DNA from: Synaphobranchus kaupii
Taxonomy: Eukaryota; Chordata; Actinopteri; Anguilliformes; Synaphobranchidae
Length of the DNA: 64,000 bases
Assembly: GCA_029718625.1 (NCBI GenBank)
Contig: CM056377.1
Coordinates: 37,758,699 to 37,822,698 of the forward strand
Direction of reading: 5' to 3'
Both the position numbers and the translations under genes were made by a program. Under the pieces are notes generated by a model. It searched no databases and had not been told where the DNA came from. It saw only the letters and a list, made by a program, of their open reading frames with translations. Shown one piece after another: positions 1-11,877 of this stretch; within the stretch, counting starts at the first letter, position 1, and each line of letters opens with the position of its first letter.

Positions 1-96
1 CCACGCCCAACCTGCAGCAAGGGGGAAACGGACTATGGAGAGACAGGGGGAAAGGGAAAACACGGGAAACAATAGGACGGGAGTGAGAACATCACA
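1..96. repeat. possible flank of a Ty3/gypsy-related repeat
   Basis: The first bases (ccacgcccaacctgcagcaa) resemble ccatgcccagcctgcaacaa near 8076, at the outer edge of the gypsy-containing block, and both lie in purine-rich text (gaaac, ggaaa). This may be a second copy of the same repeat cut by the window edge. The match is short, so this is tentative. Confidence 0.3.
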
Positions 97-2029
97 AAAA
101 TAACTATTCATAACTAATTATAGACATTATTTTTTTAAACTTTAGGGTATGAGTAACAATAAACGTTCAGCTTATTTAGTGTCAAACATTGATTATGTTT
201 TTAAATTATTCAGCATGCACTTATGATGAACTTACAGTATGTGTAGACTCCACAGTGGCAACAAGCATTTGTTTTGAGCTTGCCTGAGGCCCACAATGCA
301 GAACTTGAATGGCAATGGAGTGGAATGCTTCCAGCAAGCGCTCAGCAAAGAATGCTGCACTCACATGACCCTCAAAGACGGCAGGGCTGGTACACTGTGT
401 CAGCCTGTGTCTCCTGAGAGAGAAATCGACAGCGGGCACATTGTCAACACCAAAGGTTTCTCCTACGGAGGGAACGAATGAGGAAATCATTCCCCGGGCC
501 AAACACTGCTAAAATGGAGTGTGACGAGCGAGCAGCTTGTGGTCAGCACCGCGTAATTAGACTGTCATACTGTATATCGGAGTACCCTACCTCTCCTGCC
601 TTACACAGATTTTTACATTGAAGGGTTCTCTTGCTTTCAGTGAAGATTACAGTCACAGTCTGCACAGCAGGTGCAGATAGATACCAACCGCACTTTGCCA
701 CAGGTCACAACCCAGAGACTGAGGCGTCAGCGTAACACTCTCCACTTCACAGTTCCACCATGGCTATGCTGTGGGAAATAGTGAGAAGTGCTTTAACCTT
801 GTTGTTGCTATTACACGGAAGTCATTCGATTTCAATAAGACCATCCATGAGATATTCTGTGGCTTTTAACAGTGTGTGTTGTATGAAAAGTAATTGTGCT
901 ATAGGATTCAAGAGTAGTTTAGTGTGGAAAAGTTCTTAACAGAAATCATTGATATTTTACATGATAAATACTCAAATTTCATTATATTTTCACATTATAT
1001 TTAGTTCGACTCAAGAATATGCTGTTGTGAACATTATAGGGCTTTGTAATGCTTTCTGGAAAATCTTACATTCTACTCTTTATGGCTTTCAATTTGATTA
1101 AATTGAACACCTTAAATATCATGCTTGCAATGTGATATTATTGTGTGAGCAAGGTATTTCTGGGCATAATGCCATCTCGGTGCCCAAAGTCCTGCTGAGG
1201 ATGTTTGCCCCGTCACCTCCCTCCGCCGCACGGAACTCTGGGAGTCAGGGGTCTGACACTGATGAATCCCTGTCTGGCAGCAGGCTCTGTGGGGCTCGCT
1301 GAGTGACGTGTATTACTTACCTGGTTCTGAGTGGCATCACTATTAATGGACCAGACAAACTCTGACAGACTCTGAATAAGTGTCCAAGGGAGGGAGGAGG
1401 GAACTGTGACAGATACAAGACATGTTGAGGCAAATTGTACTTTGCAAGTATTATCGCCCCAGGGGTAAAAATAAAATCTCCAAAGTGTGTCTGCACCACC
1501 AATATACTGTTCTGCCGAAGAATGGCTTGATTGTTGGTCACATCTGGATTCTGTCATGCTGGTGAGTTTATCTCACAGTCATATCCACTTTATGCAGGTT
1601 CAGTGTGTGTTTCATTTCACTTATGTACAGTGTGAAGAACTTCAGTACAGAAATTTGAGCTTACCCTAGATAGCCCAGGCTGTGAATGAGTCAGACTTAG
1701 CTTTACAGAACTGATCACCGAATGGGGCGTTTCATCCAGCTCTCCTGTTAAACTGTAATTTTCAACACCTGCAGGTCTGACCTGAGTTTCTCCTCAGGGC
1801 ATCTAAAAATGATGCCTGTAATTTACCTGGCTCTGCAGTGTCATGCTTTTTTCTGCAGGAGGTATAGCCTGACTCATATAAATGCAGGCTTCTGGGCAAT
1901 AGCAGTGAGTACAGAGCAATTTACAAGCATGACTCTGTTTCCAAAAAGCAACATTGAAAAGAACAAGGCAAAATTTATTTATACATTTCTAAAGTTCATC
2001 TGGACATTCAAATGGCATTTAGAGCAATG
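97..2029. other. non-coding stretch, nothing recognised
   Basis: The sequence is AT-rich with only short random open frames. I see no splice-flanked Piezo2 exon, RNA gene or clear repeat. Confidence 0.5.
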
Positions 2030-2031
2030 TA

Positions 2032-3660
2032 CAGTCAAGCCGGAAAGTCTGCAGACCCCTTTCACCTTCTCCACGTTTTATTACGTTACAGACTTATACT
2101 ACAATAGATTGAGTTCATTTTTTGCCTCAAACATCTACACACAATAGCCAATAATGATGAAGTGAAAACAGGTTTTTAGAAATTTGCTATTTTATTTTAC
2201 TGACAAAAATAGGTTATTTAGGGGTTACATATCTGTACACACCCTTAGCCTAATACTTGGTTGCTGCACCTTTGGCAGCGATTACAGCTTCAAGGCGTCT
2301 TGGGAAAGAAGCTACGAGCTTGGCACATTTGTTTCTGGACATTTTTGCCCATTCCTCTTGGCATATCCTTGCAAGCTCTGTCAGGTTGGATGGGGAGCGT
2401 CGGTACACAGCCATTTTCAGCTCTTTCCACAGATGTTCAATTGGATTCAGGTCTGGGCTCTGGCTGGGCCACCCAAGGACATGCACAGACTTTCTCCGAA
2501 GCCACTCCTTTGTTCTCTTGGCTGTGTGCTTCGGGTCGTTGTCATGTTGGAAGGTAAACCTTCGCCCCAGTCTGAGGTCCAGAGCGCTCTGGAGCAGGTT
2601 TTCTTCAAGGATCTCGGTGTACTTAGCTGCATTCATCTTTCCCTCTATCAGGACTAGTCGCCCCATTCCTGTTGCTGAAAAACATCCCCACATCATGATG
2701 CTGCCACCGCCATGCTTCACTGTAGGGATGGTATTAGCCAGGTGATGAGCGGTGCCTGGTTTCCTCCAGATGTGACACTTGGTATTCAGGCCAAAAAGTT
2801 CAATTTTGGTTTCATCAGACCAGAGAATCTTGATTCTCATGGTTTGAGAGTCCTCTAGGTGCCTTTTGGCAAACTCCAAGTGGGCTGTGATGTGCCTTTT
2901 ACTAAGGAGGGGCTTCCATCTGGCCACTCTACCATAAAGGCCTGATTGATCTTCTGGTTGATCTTCTGAAAGGTTCTCCCATCTCCACAAGGATACGCTG
3001 GAGCTCTGTCAGAGTGACCCTCGGGTTCCTGCTCACCTCCCTGGCCAAGGCCCGTCTTCCCCGATTGCTCAGTTTGGCCGGGCGGCCAGGTCTAGGAAGA
3101 TTCTTGGTGGTTCCAAACTTCTTCCATTTACGAATGATGGTGGCCACTGTGCTCTTTGGGACCTGTAAAGCTGCAGAGATTTTTCGGTACCCTTCTCCAG
3201 ATCTATGCCTTGACACAGTCCTGTTTCTGAGGTCTGCAGATAATTCCTTTGACCCCATGGCTTGAAGTTTGCTCTGACATGCACTGTCAACTGTGGGACC
3301 TTATATAGGCAGGTGTTGGCAATCCCCAATCATGTCCAATCAATTGAATTTATCACAGGTGGACTCCAATTAAGTTGTATAAACATCGCAAGCAGTATCA
3401 GTGGAAACAAAATGCACCTCAGCTCACTTTTGGGTGTCATATCAAAGGGTGTGCACACTTGTGTACATATGATATTTTACATTTAGATTTTTAATAAATT
3501 AGCACAAATGTCTACAAACCTGTTTTCACTTTGTCATTGTGGGCTATTTTGTGCAGAATTTTGAGACAAAAAAATGAACTCAATCTATTGTAGAATATGT
3601 CTGTAACGTAATAAAACGTGGAGAAGGTGAAAGGGGTGTGCAGACTTTCCGGCTTGACTG
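2032..3660 (-). mobile_element. Tc1-type transposon, nearly complete
   Basis: The element is 1629 bases, bounded by TA target duplications (2030-2031 and 3661-3662). Terminal inverted repeats of about 155 bases start cagtcaagccggaaagtct on the left and end ..cttgactg on the right. The left repeat is 2032 to about 2185 and the right about 3511-3660. One transposase gene lies between them on the minus strand. Confidence 0.95.
2250..3258 (-). pseudogene. Tc1 transposase with a single frameshift
   Basis: The N-terminal part (3258 down to about 2975) starts MGSKELSADLRNRTVSRHRS and has the helix-turn-helix region (KISAALQVPKSTVATIIRKW). The C-terminal part, in another frame (about 2990 to 2250), has [32 protein letters not shown] and [10 protein letters not shown]. 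These carry the D, D and E of the DD34E catalytic triad. The frames switch between about 2930 and 2990, just after VEMGE. The rest is open and full length for a Tc1 transposase (about 340 residues), so the copy is young but probably inactive. Confidence 0.93.
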
Positions 3661-3788
3661 TATATACAATATTATGTATTTGTAAGAATAAGGTCCATAG
3701 ATTTGTTTGGACATACATATTTTGAAGGATTTGAATTTGAAAGAGGTCATAAAAAGTGTTTGTTTAGTATTTGAATTATATTTTAAGC

Positions 3789-4740
3789 TCAGAAGTGTAT
3801 TGCATCAGAAGTGTTAAGGCAGCGCTGGGGGCGGGCGGTGGAGTGAAGGAGTGTGGTGCGGGTGTCATTCGATACCCTCTTACATCGTAGGAGATGGGCC
3901 TGCACAGATGGAATGGAGGCCTCCTCCTCCTGGACTGGAAACAGGAGTGGCTGGTACCCCAGGGAACACTGGAATGGGGTCAACCCGGTGGCAGAGCTGG
4001 TTAGCGAGTTGTGGGTGTATTTGACCCAAGGAAGCAGCTTGCTCCAGGAGGAGGGGTTCCGGGACGTCACGCAGCGCAACGCTGCTCCCAGGTTCTGGTT
4101 GGCCCTCTCGGTCTGGTCATTGGCTTGGGGGTGGTAACCAGAGGATAGGCTGGCGGAGGCCCTCAGGGACCGGCAGAACGCCTTCCAAACCTGGGAGGAG
4201 AACTAGGGCCGCAATCGGAGGCGACGTCAGAGGGGATCCTGTGAAAATGCACCACATGGTGCACCAGGAGCCCCAGCATCTCAGAAGCTGTGGGAAGCTT
4301 GGGGAGAGGGATGAAGTGGACAGCCTTGGAGAAACAGTCGACAATCTGATGTGTTACCATCTGATGGTGGAAATCCGGTCACAAAGTCAACCTCTATGTG
4401 ACTCCAAGGATGGCCCGGGACAGGTAGAGGGTGTAGGAGACAGGCGGAGGGCTGATGGGAAGCCTAGCTCTTGGTGCAGATGGTACGCTCGAGCATGAAG
4501 GCACGGCCATCCGCCTCCATCGTCGGCCATCAGAAGCTCCTCCTGAGCAGGGATAGAGTGTGCCGGACCCCCAGATGGCAGGACAGGCGAGAGGAGTGTG
4601 CCCACTGCAGGACCTGGGAGCGAACAGTATCATGGACAAAAAGACAGGAATCAGGGTTAGTTCTGGGGTCCGGCTGCGTCTCCTGGGCGGTCTTAATGAT
4701 CCCCTCAATTTCCCAGGTAACCGCAGCCACCACACAGGAA
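3789..4740 (-). pseudogene. gypsy integrase, broken
   Basis: From right to left: a zinc-binding-like segment (HSSRLSCHLGVRHTL, near 4560), a core segment [19 protein letters not shown] (4360-4163), and a C-terminal segment [20 protein letters not shown] (about 4040-3960). The frames differ between pieces. The chromodomain and 3' LTR expected next are not evident beyond 3789. Confidence 0.82.
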
Positions 4741-4942
4741 GGAGGAATGATGGAATCCGGACAGGCAGGACTGGTCTTGGGGGAATACAGGCATGACAGG
4801 GCATAGGGCTTGATGTTGTAGGAACCGGGGCTGTAAGTGATTGAAAAATTAAATCAGCCAAAGTGGAGTGCCTAACGAGCCTGACGGGAGTTTAAATGTT
4901 TCGCGGACTGAATGTAAGAGAGATTTTTATGATCAGTCCAGA

Positions 4943-5350
4943 CTATGAACAGAAGTTCCGCCCCCTCCAGCCAATGCCTCCACTCCTACAGAGTGAGCTT
5001 GATCGCCAGAAGCTCCTGGTTACCCATGTCATAGTTGCGCTCAGCGGGGGAGAGCCAGCGGGAGAAGAAGGCACAAGGGTGTAGTTTCTGGTCCTCCGCC
5101 GAGCGCTGGGACAGGATGGCGCCAACCCCGGAATCGTAAGTGTCAATCTCTACAATAAATTGACGACTGGGGTCCAGGTGTATGAGTATAGGAGCGGAGG
5201 TGAATCAGGACTTCAGGCTGGTGAAGGCAGCGTCAACCTCGGGAGTCCATGTGAAGGAGACAGAAGTAAAGGTAAGGTTAGTGAGCACGGTGGCTACCTG
5301 ACTGTAACCCCGGATGAAGCCCAGGAATTGTTGAAGCTGTTTACGTGAGG
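4943..5350 (-). pseudogene. gypsy RNase H remnant
   Basis: On the minus strand the region around 5146-4943 reads as the [32 protein letters not shown] type found in gypsy RNase H, in alternating frames. It lies between the RT and integrase remnants, as expected. Confidence 0.7.
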
Positions 5351-5462
5351 TAGGACGAGGCCACTCTGCCACTGCTTAGATCTTTTCAGGGTCCGGTCTC
5401 ACTCGCCCACTCTCCACAATGAACCCTTAAAAGCTCACAGAGGAAAAATGAAACTCACATTT

Positions 5463-6181
5463 TTAAGCCTTCACAAACATTTTGTTTTCAAGGAGGCGTT
5501 GGAGCACTTGTCTGACGTGCTGGACGCGTTCTTCAGGATTGCGGGAAAAAATTAGGATATTGTCTAAGTAGACAAATACAGACTGGTTGAGGAGGTCTCG
5601 GAGGACATCGTTAATCAAGGCCTGGAATACTGCTGGGGTGTAAGTGAGCCCGAACGGGACCACCAGGTATTCAAAGTGTCCCAAGGGCGTATTAAAGGTG
5701 GTTTTCGATTTGTCCCCCTCTTGGATACGGACCAGGTGGTAGGCGTTCCGGCGGTCCAGCTTAGAAAAAACAGTGGCTCCATGGAGGGGTTCAAAAACAG
5801 AGTTAATGAGTGGCAGAGTGTATTTATTTCTGATGGTGATGGCATTTAAGCCACAGTAATCAATACAAGGACATAAGGTTCCGTCCTTCTTGGAAACAAA
5901 AAAAACCCGGCCCCAACTGGGGAGGAGGACGCACAAATGATACCTGCTGCGAGTGAGTCATGAATATAGGTCTCCATGGCAGTTCTCTCTGGACGGGACA
6001 GGTGGTATAGGCGGCTGGACGGCAGGGAGGCCCCTGGAAGCAGGTTGATACAGCAATCATACGGTCTGTGAGGGGGGTAACAATAAAGTGAGAGATTTGT
6101 TAAACACTTCAGCGAGGTCATGATAGACTGATGGAACTGAGGACAGGTGAGGAGGTTGTGGTTTAGGAGAAGGGTTAGCAC
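5463..6181 (-). pseudogene. gypsy reverse transcriptase, broken
   Basis: The upstream frame (about 6181-5846) has [33 protein letters not shown] and [10 protein letters not shown]. The next frame (5936-5463) has [50 protein letters not shown] and [12 protein letters not shown]. The usual YxDD catalytic box reads YLDN, so its second aspartate is lost. The frame break lies near 5900. Confidence 0.88.
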
Positions 6182-6384
6182 CCTCTGACGGATGTTGGGC
6201 TGATTGGAGGCAGGTGGAGTGACAGTAGGAGTTCCAACTTAGAATCTTGTTAGTGGTCCAATTGAGATGGGGGTTGTGACGTCTCAGCCATAGTTGACCG
6301 AGGACCAGGGGTGATTGAGTGGAGGAGATCACATGAAACTGGATAGTTTCACGGTGGTTGCCAGACAGGATGAGCAGTAGGGGT

Positions 6385-6872
6385 TCAGTCCATTGGGTGA
6401 CCTGGGCGATGAGCTTCCTGTCCAGAGTGTACGCATTGAGGGGATCCTAGAGAGGTTTGGTGGAAATACCTGCTTGCGGTATCAATAAAATTTGAGTCTG
6501 CCCCTGAATCGACCAGGGCAGACAACAGGAGAGTTTGGCGGTTCCAGCAGAGCGTGGCGTCCAACAGGAACCGGGACTGGGCAGTAACGGAAGAAGAGAT
6601 AGGGCTCACCAGGACACCCAGCCTTACTGGGGAGCCACTCCTTTTGGGCAAACTTGACAGGCAATTAGCACATAGCTGGTCTGACCACAGTAGAGGCAGG
6701 TCCTCGCTTGGACTCTTTGCAGGCACTCCTCCGAGGAGAGCCGAGCTCTGCCCAGCTGCATGTGTTCCTCCACTGGGAGTTCAGGAACTGAGAAGTTTGT
6801 TGGACCAGAAGTCCAAGGTGGGCTGCTGGGCTGGAGCGGAAGTACTGGGTAGAGGCAACTGGGTCTTCTCAC
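6385..6872 (-). pseudogene. gypsy gag zinc-knuckle remnant and protease
   Basis: At about 6640-6730 a CLYCGQ..C motif remains of the nucleocapsid knuckle, with the histidine not evident. About 6480-6560 codes LLSALVDSGADSNFID, the aspartic protease active site (DSGA). The two are in overlapping or shifted frames, so they are not translatable as one unit. Confidence 0.8.
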
Positions 6873-7188
6873 TCAGGCGGGTCCGCAGACGGTTGTCAAT
6901 CTGGATGGCAATGGATATTAAAACGTCCAGTGAACTGGTGTCATCTCTGGTCGCCAACTCATCCTTAAGAGCCTCCCTCATTCCGTTACAGAAGACCTCC
7001 TACAGAGCCACGTCATTCCAGCCTGATTCAGCGGCCGGCGTACGGAATTCCACAGCAAATTCCGCAGCGCAGCAGGAACCTTGGCGGAGGTGGAGAAGGC
7101 GTTGGGCTGCGTCTCTACCACAGACTGGGTGGTTGAAGACCTTCCTCATCTCTGAAGTGAAGGTCGGGAAATGGGTGCTGGCGGGAAG

Positions 7189-7686
7189 TTAGCTGTCCCA
7201 GATGGTGGTGGCCCAGTCTCTCACACTCCCCCCCAGACAGGCCATGACGAACGCGATCTTAGACTGGTCTGAGTGGTAAGAACCAGGTTGTGTATTGAAT
7301 ACAAGATCGCATTGCATCAAGAAGCCCCTGCATTTCCCCAAATCGCCGAGGTAGTGTTCATGATGGGGAATGTGGGGTTCCCTGGTAGGGAGGAGCGGTG
7401 GTGTAGCTGGTTGCACGGAGGCGGAAGGACTGGGCGGCGTCGCAAGAGCTGGAACAGGCAGGCTGCTAGAGAGCCGCGACATCTGGGACCCCATCTGACC
7501 CACGGACTTCAGGGTCTCCATGACGTCGTAGAGGAGTTGGTCGTGCCGACCGATGACCGCTCCCAGAAAGGTGATGGCGTGATGGAGCTGCTCAGAGTCT
7601 GCTGCGTCTATCACTGGCCAGTTCGTTCTGTGTTCAGGACTGGACCAAAATGCAAGACTCTGAGAAAGAACTCGATGAAACTCCAC
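7189..7686 (-). pseudogene. gypsy gag, N-terminal and central part
   Basis: It contains a GRHDQLLYDVMETLK-type helix, a proline/serine-rich linker, and the capsid-like block GDLGKCRGFLMQCDLVFNTQ, KIAFVMACLGG and DWATTIWDS, characteristic of fish gypsy (sushi-type) gag. It continues in broken frames to about 6781, where a short gag tail is seen. Confidence 0.85.
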
Positions 7687-7690
7687 CAGG

Positions 7691-8214
7691 GAGAATATTT
7701 ATTAGTTTCAAGCAAAACCAGCAAGCAAGGCGAACTAAAAGGGTGAAGGGCTGGATACGGGGTTGGCGAACTAAGCGGGGCAGGAGAGGAGGCAGAGCAG
7801 GTCAGGGCAGGCAGGAGGCAGGCTGGGCCGGCTGGATGAGGAACAGAACAAAAACAGGTTACGGGCAACAAACAAGGTAGCAAGCAGAATGGCTGGGAGT
7901 GATCTCAAACGGAGCAGAGAAAACAAACTGGCACTGAAACGGTGTGAGAGGGGAAACTAGTGAAGGGAACAGGTGAAGGGACTGATTGAATAACTAAAAG
8001 GTGTGAGGAATGTGAGTAAGCGGGAGAGTGATAGGCTAACCAATGAAGGGGAGAGACAAGGAACTAAACGGGGGACCATGCCCAGCCTGCAACAAACACA
8101 GAAACAAGACGAACAGGGTAAACTGAAAAACATGACATGAAACATAAGGAATGGGAAAACAGAGGAAATGAAAGGGAGGTGGACTGGAGGGAAACAGCGG
8201 ATGTTGCACTTAAT
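7691..8214 (-). repeat. possible gypsy leader or LTR-like sequence
   Basis: Purine-rich sequence directly upstream (on the minus strand) of gag, ending near catgacatgaaacataagg at about 8130. Its edge text recurs at the window start. I found no TG..CA LTR pair, so the assignment is weak. Confidence 0.35.
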
Positions 8215-10682
8215 TTGAAAAATGTGCTTTGTTCAAGGATATATTCTTAACTATTCATTATCTACGTACCTATTTATGCATCTATTTAATAATTTATTAT
8301 TATATTCTTACATTACTCAGGAAATTATCAAAACATACAGAGATGGAACTAGGTAATTGCCTCCAACATGTGCATATTTTAATGTCTTCTTTTAGTTTTC
8401 TATGTTGCAAAGAGACAAATGTTTTTAGATCAACATGACTTCCTGTGCAATATGATTAATTCAATTCAGAGTCACTTAACAGTGAGATGAGTTCAGTGCA
8501 GTCCGAGGCAGAGTCTCTTATGTTTTAAATATGCTCTAGTTCATATTTCCAACTTCTTTGATATCTACCAAGGAAAGCATTCAATGAGTACAGTATATCT
8601 CATTGCTGAACTTCCCTTCTACTTTTGATTTGTTGCTCATTTTTCTGGGGAAGCTTAATAACTGCCTTTCGTCATTCTGTGTATTTGGCGTCTGATAATT
8701 TATCAGGTTTTACATCAGTTCCCTTGAGAACTATGACTGTGTCCCCAGAATAGATGTCTGGGAATGGAGATTATCACATGTTAGGATTGAGCTATAGGTA
8801 AAAAATATTTTTTATGACTTTTGATGTCTGAAGGGGAGAAATTAAGCTTTATTTTCTCATTTGGGAGAATTTGACCTTGGTCTACGTTGCATGTGTTAAA
8901 GAAACAATAGTTGCCTTCATTTCCTTTCTCATGAGGATAAACTTGGGATCATTGTCAGAATCTGCTGTTTGTGTATATGACGTTAAACCAGCCTTTTGTG
9001 CGGATCTTTTCAGTCCATTGTCAGCCTGAGGGGCAGACTGATTTCCTCTTTATCATATCAGCATTTCCTCTATTGTTTTGAAAGGCTGTGCCCTATTGTC
9101 TAAAAGCTCCGATTCCTGTGTCTCAAATAAGATCGCTTGGCCTCTTTTTAAAGGTGGTGTTGGATAAATAAAAACAAAGAGGCTGCCACTGGGTTTGATC
9201 ATACACATAACACAAATGCAGAAAGATTTCTTCTTACGCATTTTCAAAATTAAAATCCCAAATGCAGTTTTTGTAAAAGAAACTGTGGTAAAATTAGTTG
9301 AAGTTGTAATAGAAGCTTTACAGATATATTAGATTAACATTCTATTGTCTGCCAATTACTTGTATGTTTCTGGGAAATATTTTCAGACTATTTATATATT
9401 CATTATGGAAAATATGTGAGTGTCTTGGATGTAGTGAGTCGAAGGAAAAAAGTAGCTATGTTTTGGTATTTAAATGATTGCGGTCATTTAGTGGGCATCT
9501 GTAAAGTAGCCTTTTATGTCCTTTATGTTGTTCTCGTTTACGAGCAGTGGAAAGATCTCTCAATGCCTAGTTGAGGTTCACTGGCCCCATTTGCGATATC
9601 AATTAGGATGGACCATGACATTGCGGGTAGCCAAGGAATTAGTAATGAAAAAAAACATTTTAATAAGGGCTTCACTACAGGATGTCTTTTACGCAAGAAT
9701 AAAATGGAAAGTTTTTTATAATACTTCCTTTTCATTGTGTATTGCTTTGCTATGTGGATTATTTATATTCACCTATTTAATATGGCTACTTTAGGCCTAC
9801 TGCTTTACTATCAATATTAATTCTATACTAATGCCGTATTGTATTCACTTTGACAAGTCAGGAACTATGGCCAAAATGCTGATACTTTTCAGATACCCTG
9901 TACTGTATGTTTGTAGGCATTTGTAGTTAATGGATTTGAAGTCACTCTTCATCAGAGCTCATGAAGACCTCCAACAGAAAATACGCTTCCAACAGAAGTG
10001 AATTATTCCCAGAAATATTCTGATGGTTACATTGTACATTTTTTACAGTCACGTTCCAGTCTCTGTCGAGAAGATGCCTTCAACACATGACTGACGTACA
10101 GAGAACTTGTATTCCAGTTCAGACAATTTACAGCCAGACCTTGTTGTCAATTTGAAAGCTCAAATTCAGAAAACTGAAGCTTAGACCTACTGTTTCAGTC
10201 ATTGTCTACCCCTTTTGGCCGTGAGCAGTGTGTGCATTTTTTAAAATGAATTTAGAATGTGGCTTCCTATCCAGCTGTACTTGGCTGAATTTAAGAAAAA
10301 ACAAACAAGATTTACGCTATTTGCTTTTAATTCAACACGCGGGGCCAGTTCAGACTGCTGGCTGCCGCGTAGTTCGCAGTGCAGTCAAAATGAGGGCTGT
10401 CCAGTGACCCTGAGTCCCCATAACGCAAGATGCCAAACTCCTCAAAGCTCCCCCGCCACTTAATATGCTAATTGCACATGTGTTTTCTGTTTAACTTGGG
10501 GGTTACACAAAATTAATATCTGTTGCCTTTTTCTCAAATCAGCGATTAAATCCAGGTCATTAAAACTCAGGGTGGGAGAAAAATGATAGGTGCCGTGGCT
10601 CGTGGGCAGAACTATGTCAGGTCTGAATTGTGGCACTGTGTTTTGTGTTGCTCTTGGCATGGGGGGGCACCCTGAACTGGCT

Positions 10683-10713
<31 letters not shown>
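10683..10713 (+). repeat. poly-G run (31 bases)
   Basis: Thirty-one consecutive G, just after gggggggcaccctgaactgg. The reported length is likely to be inexact in any sequencing technology. Confidence 0.95.
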
Positions 10714-10716
<3 letters not shown>

Positions 10717-11759
10717 CATGCCAACCTACTGTGGCTGTACAAGCGATTAGGCTGTAATTGGTGCCGGTGAGGCCCAGAGAACACTTGTTCATTTGAAAAT
10801 GCCCAAACAGTACATCTTTCTGGAGGATTAACGCCGGAGTGACAGAAGGGTTATGCAAATATGACATGGGCCACTTCCTCTTTATAAGTTCACACTGGTC
10901 TGTTAAATTTCTCATGGACATTGTGCACTGGACCCAAACAATTGTATTTTAACCCAGTGAGCATGATGTATTGTTAAATAATTTTTAATAATTTTTTATT
11001 GTTTAATTATTCAAAAAGAGGATCGATTGATGCTGGAAAAAAGCAAATTTGTTCTGTTCCGTTATATTCCGGGGGCCTCTGCTTTTTATTTTATTTCCCT
11101 CTCTGCATTAATGAAAGAACACTAAATATTTATTCGAGTGATTTATGTTATTTTTTTAATACTTGTTTGTAAAGAAATGGGATTTCCCAAAAGAGAACAT
11201 AAGAAAAATAGAGCGGTACCTGTTGGCTGGCCGGTGTGCGGTAGTGTGGCTTTCTCTTTTTCCCCCTGCTGTGGTAGAGCAAACACCAGAGGTAAATGAA
11301 CCAGCCGCCTCCATGTCCTGGACGGGTGTCAGGAAGTCGTTACAATAAACAGATCCCAGCGCTAATTTCCACGGCTCCTGCTGTATTCTCGTCTTTTTGT
11401 CGCACGCTCTGTTTCGTGGGTTAAAACATTGTGGGCCATTTTTATCTGAAACAGTCACGGAAAGCTTCTTTCTGAAGCCATTTCATTTTAGAACAAGAAC
11501 GTCAGTCACGGCCGTGGTTGTTCGGCACAGCGAAAATCCTAAATCAGTCTTAATGCTTGAATCTTGGGGGAAAGGGTTTTGGGTTGCGTATTGCAGTTTG
11601 GGGTAGTGATGATGCTCCACATTAAACCTCCGTGCCTTCATATTGAAGCGTTATTCGGCGTTGCAAAAAGCAGCTTATGCCGAAACGAGCCTGTCCGATT
11701 ACAGCTATGAATACATGTTCCAGGGTGCGGCACCTTTTTTTGAGTCACCTGACCGGGTT

Positions 11760-11877
11760 TGTTGAGGATGTTGCCCTGTAGACTGTTGAGGATGTTGCCC
11801 TGTAGACTGTTGAGGATGTTGCCCTGTAGACTGTTGAGGATGTTGCCCTGTAGACTGTTGAGGATGTTGCCCTGTAG
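11760..11877 (+). repeat. minisatellite, 24-base unit, about 5 copies
   Basis: The unit tgttgaggatgttgccctgt + agac is repeated almost perfectly from 11760 (copies at 11760, 11784, 11808, 11832, 11856; the last is 22 bases). Each unit is divisible by three, which creates an artefactual repetitive open frame on the minus strand. Confidence 0.95.

Larger units (their letters stand above)
3789..7690 (-). mobile_element. decayed Ty3/gypsy LTR retrotransposon
   Basis: Reading the minus strand from 7686 down, the order is gag, degenerate zinc knuckle, protease, reverse transcriptase, RNase H, integrase, which is the Ty3/gypsy order. The domains fall in several frames with stops, so the element is dead. 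No clear pair of LTRs was found. The left end stops just after the integrase C-terminal region, suggesting 3' truncation. The sequence to about 8210 may be the element's own leader or LTR. Confidence 0.9.

Noticed and set aside
2184..2745. Plus-strand open frames of 98-162 codons
   Set aside because: They are shadows opposite the Tc1 transposase on the minus strand.
6554..7746. Plus-strand open frames of 157-212 codons
   Set aside because: They are shadows opposite gypsy gag and protease, which carry recognisable motifs on the minus strand.
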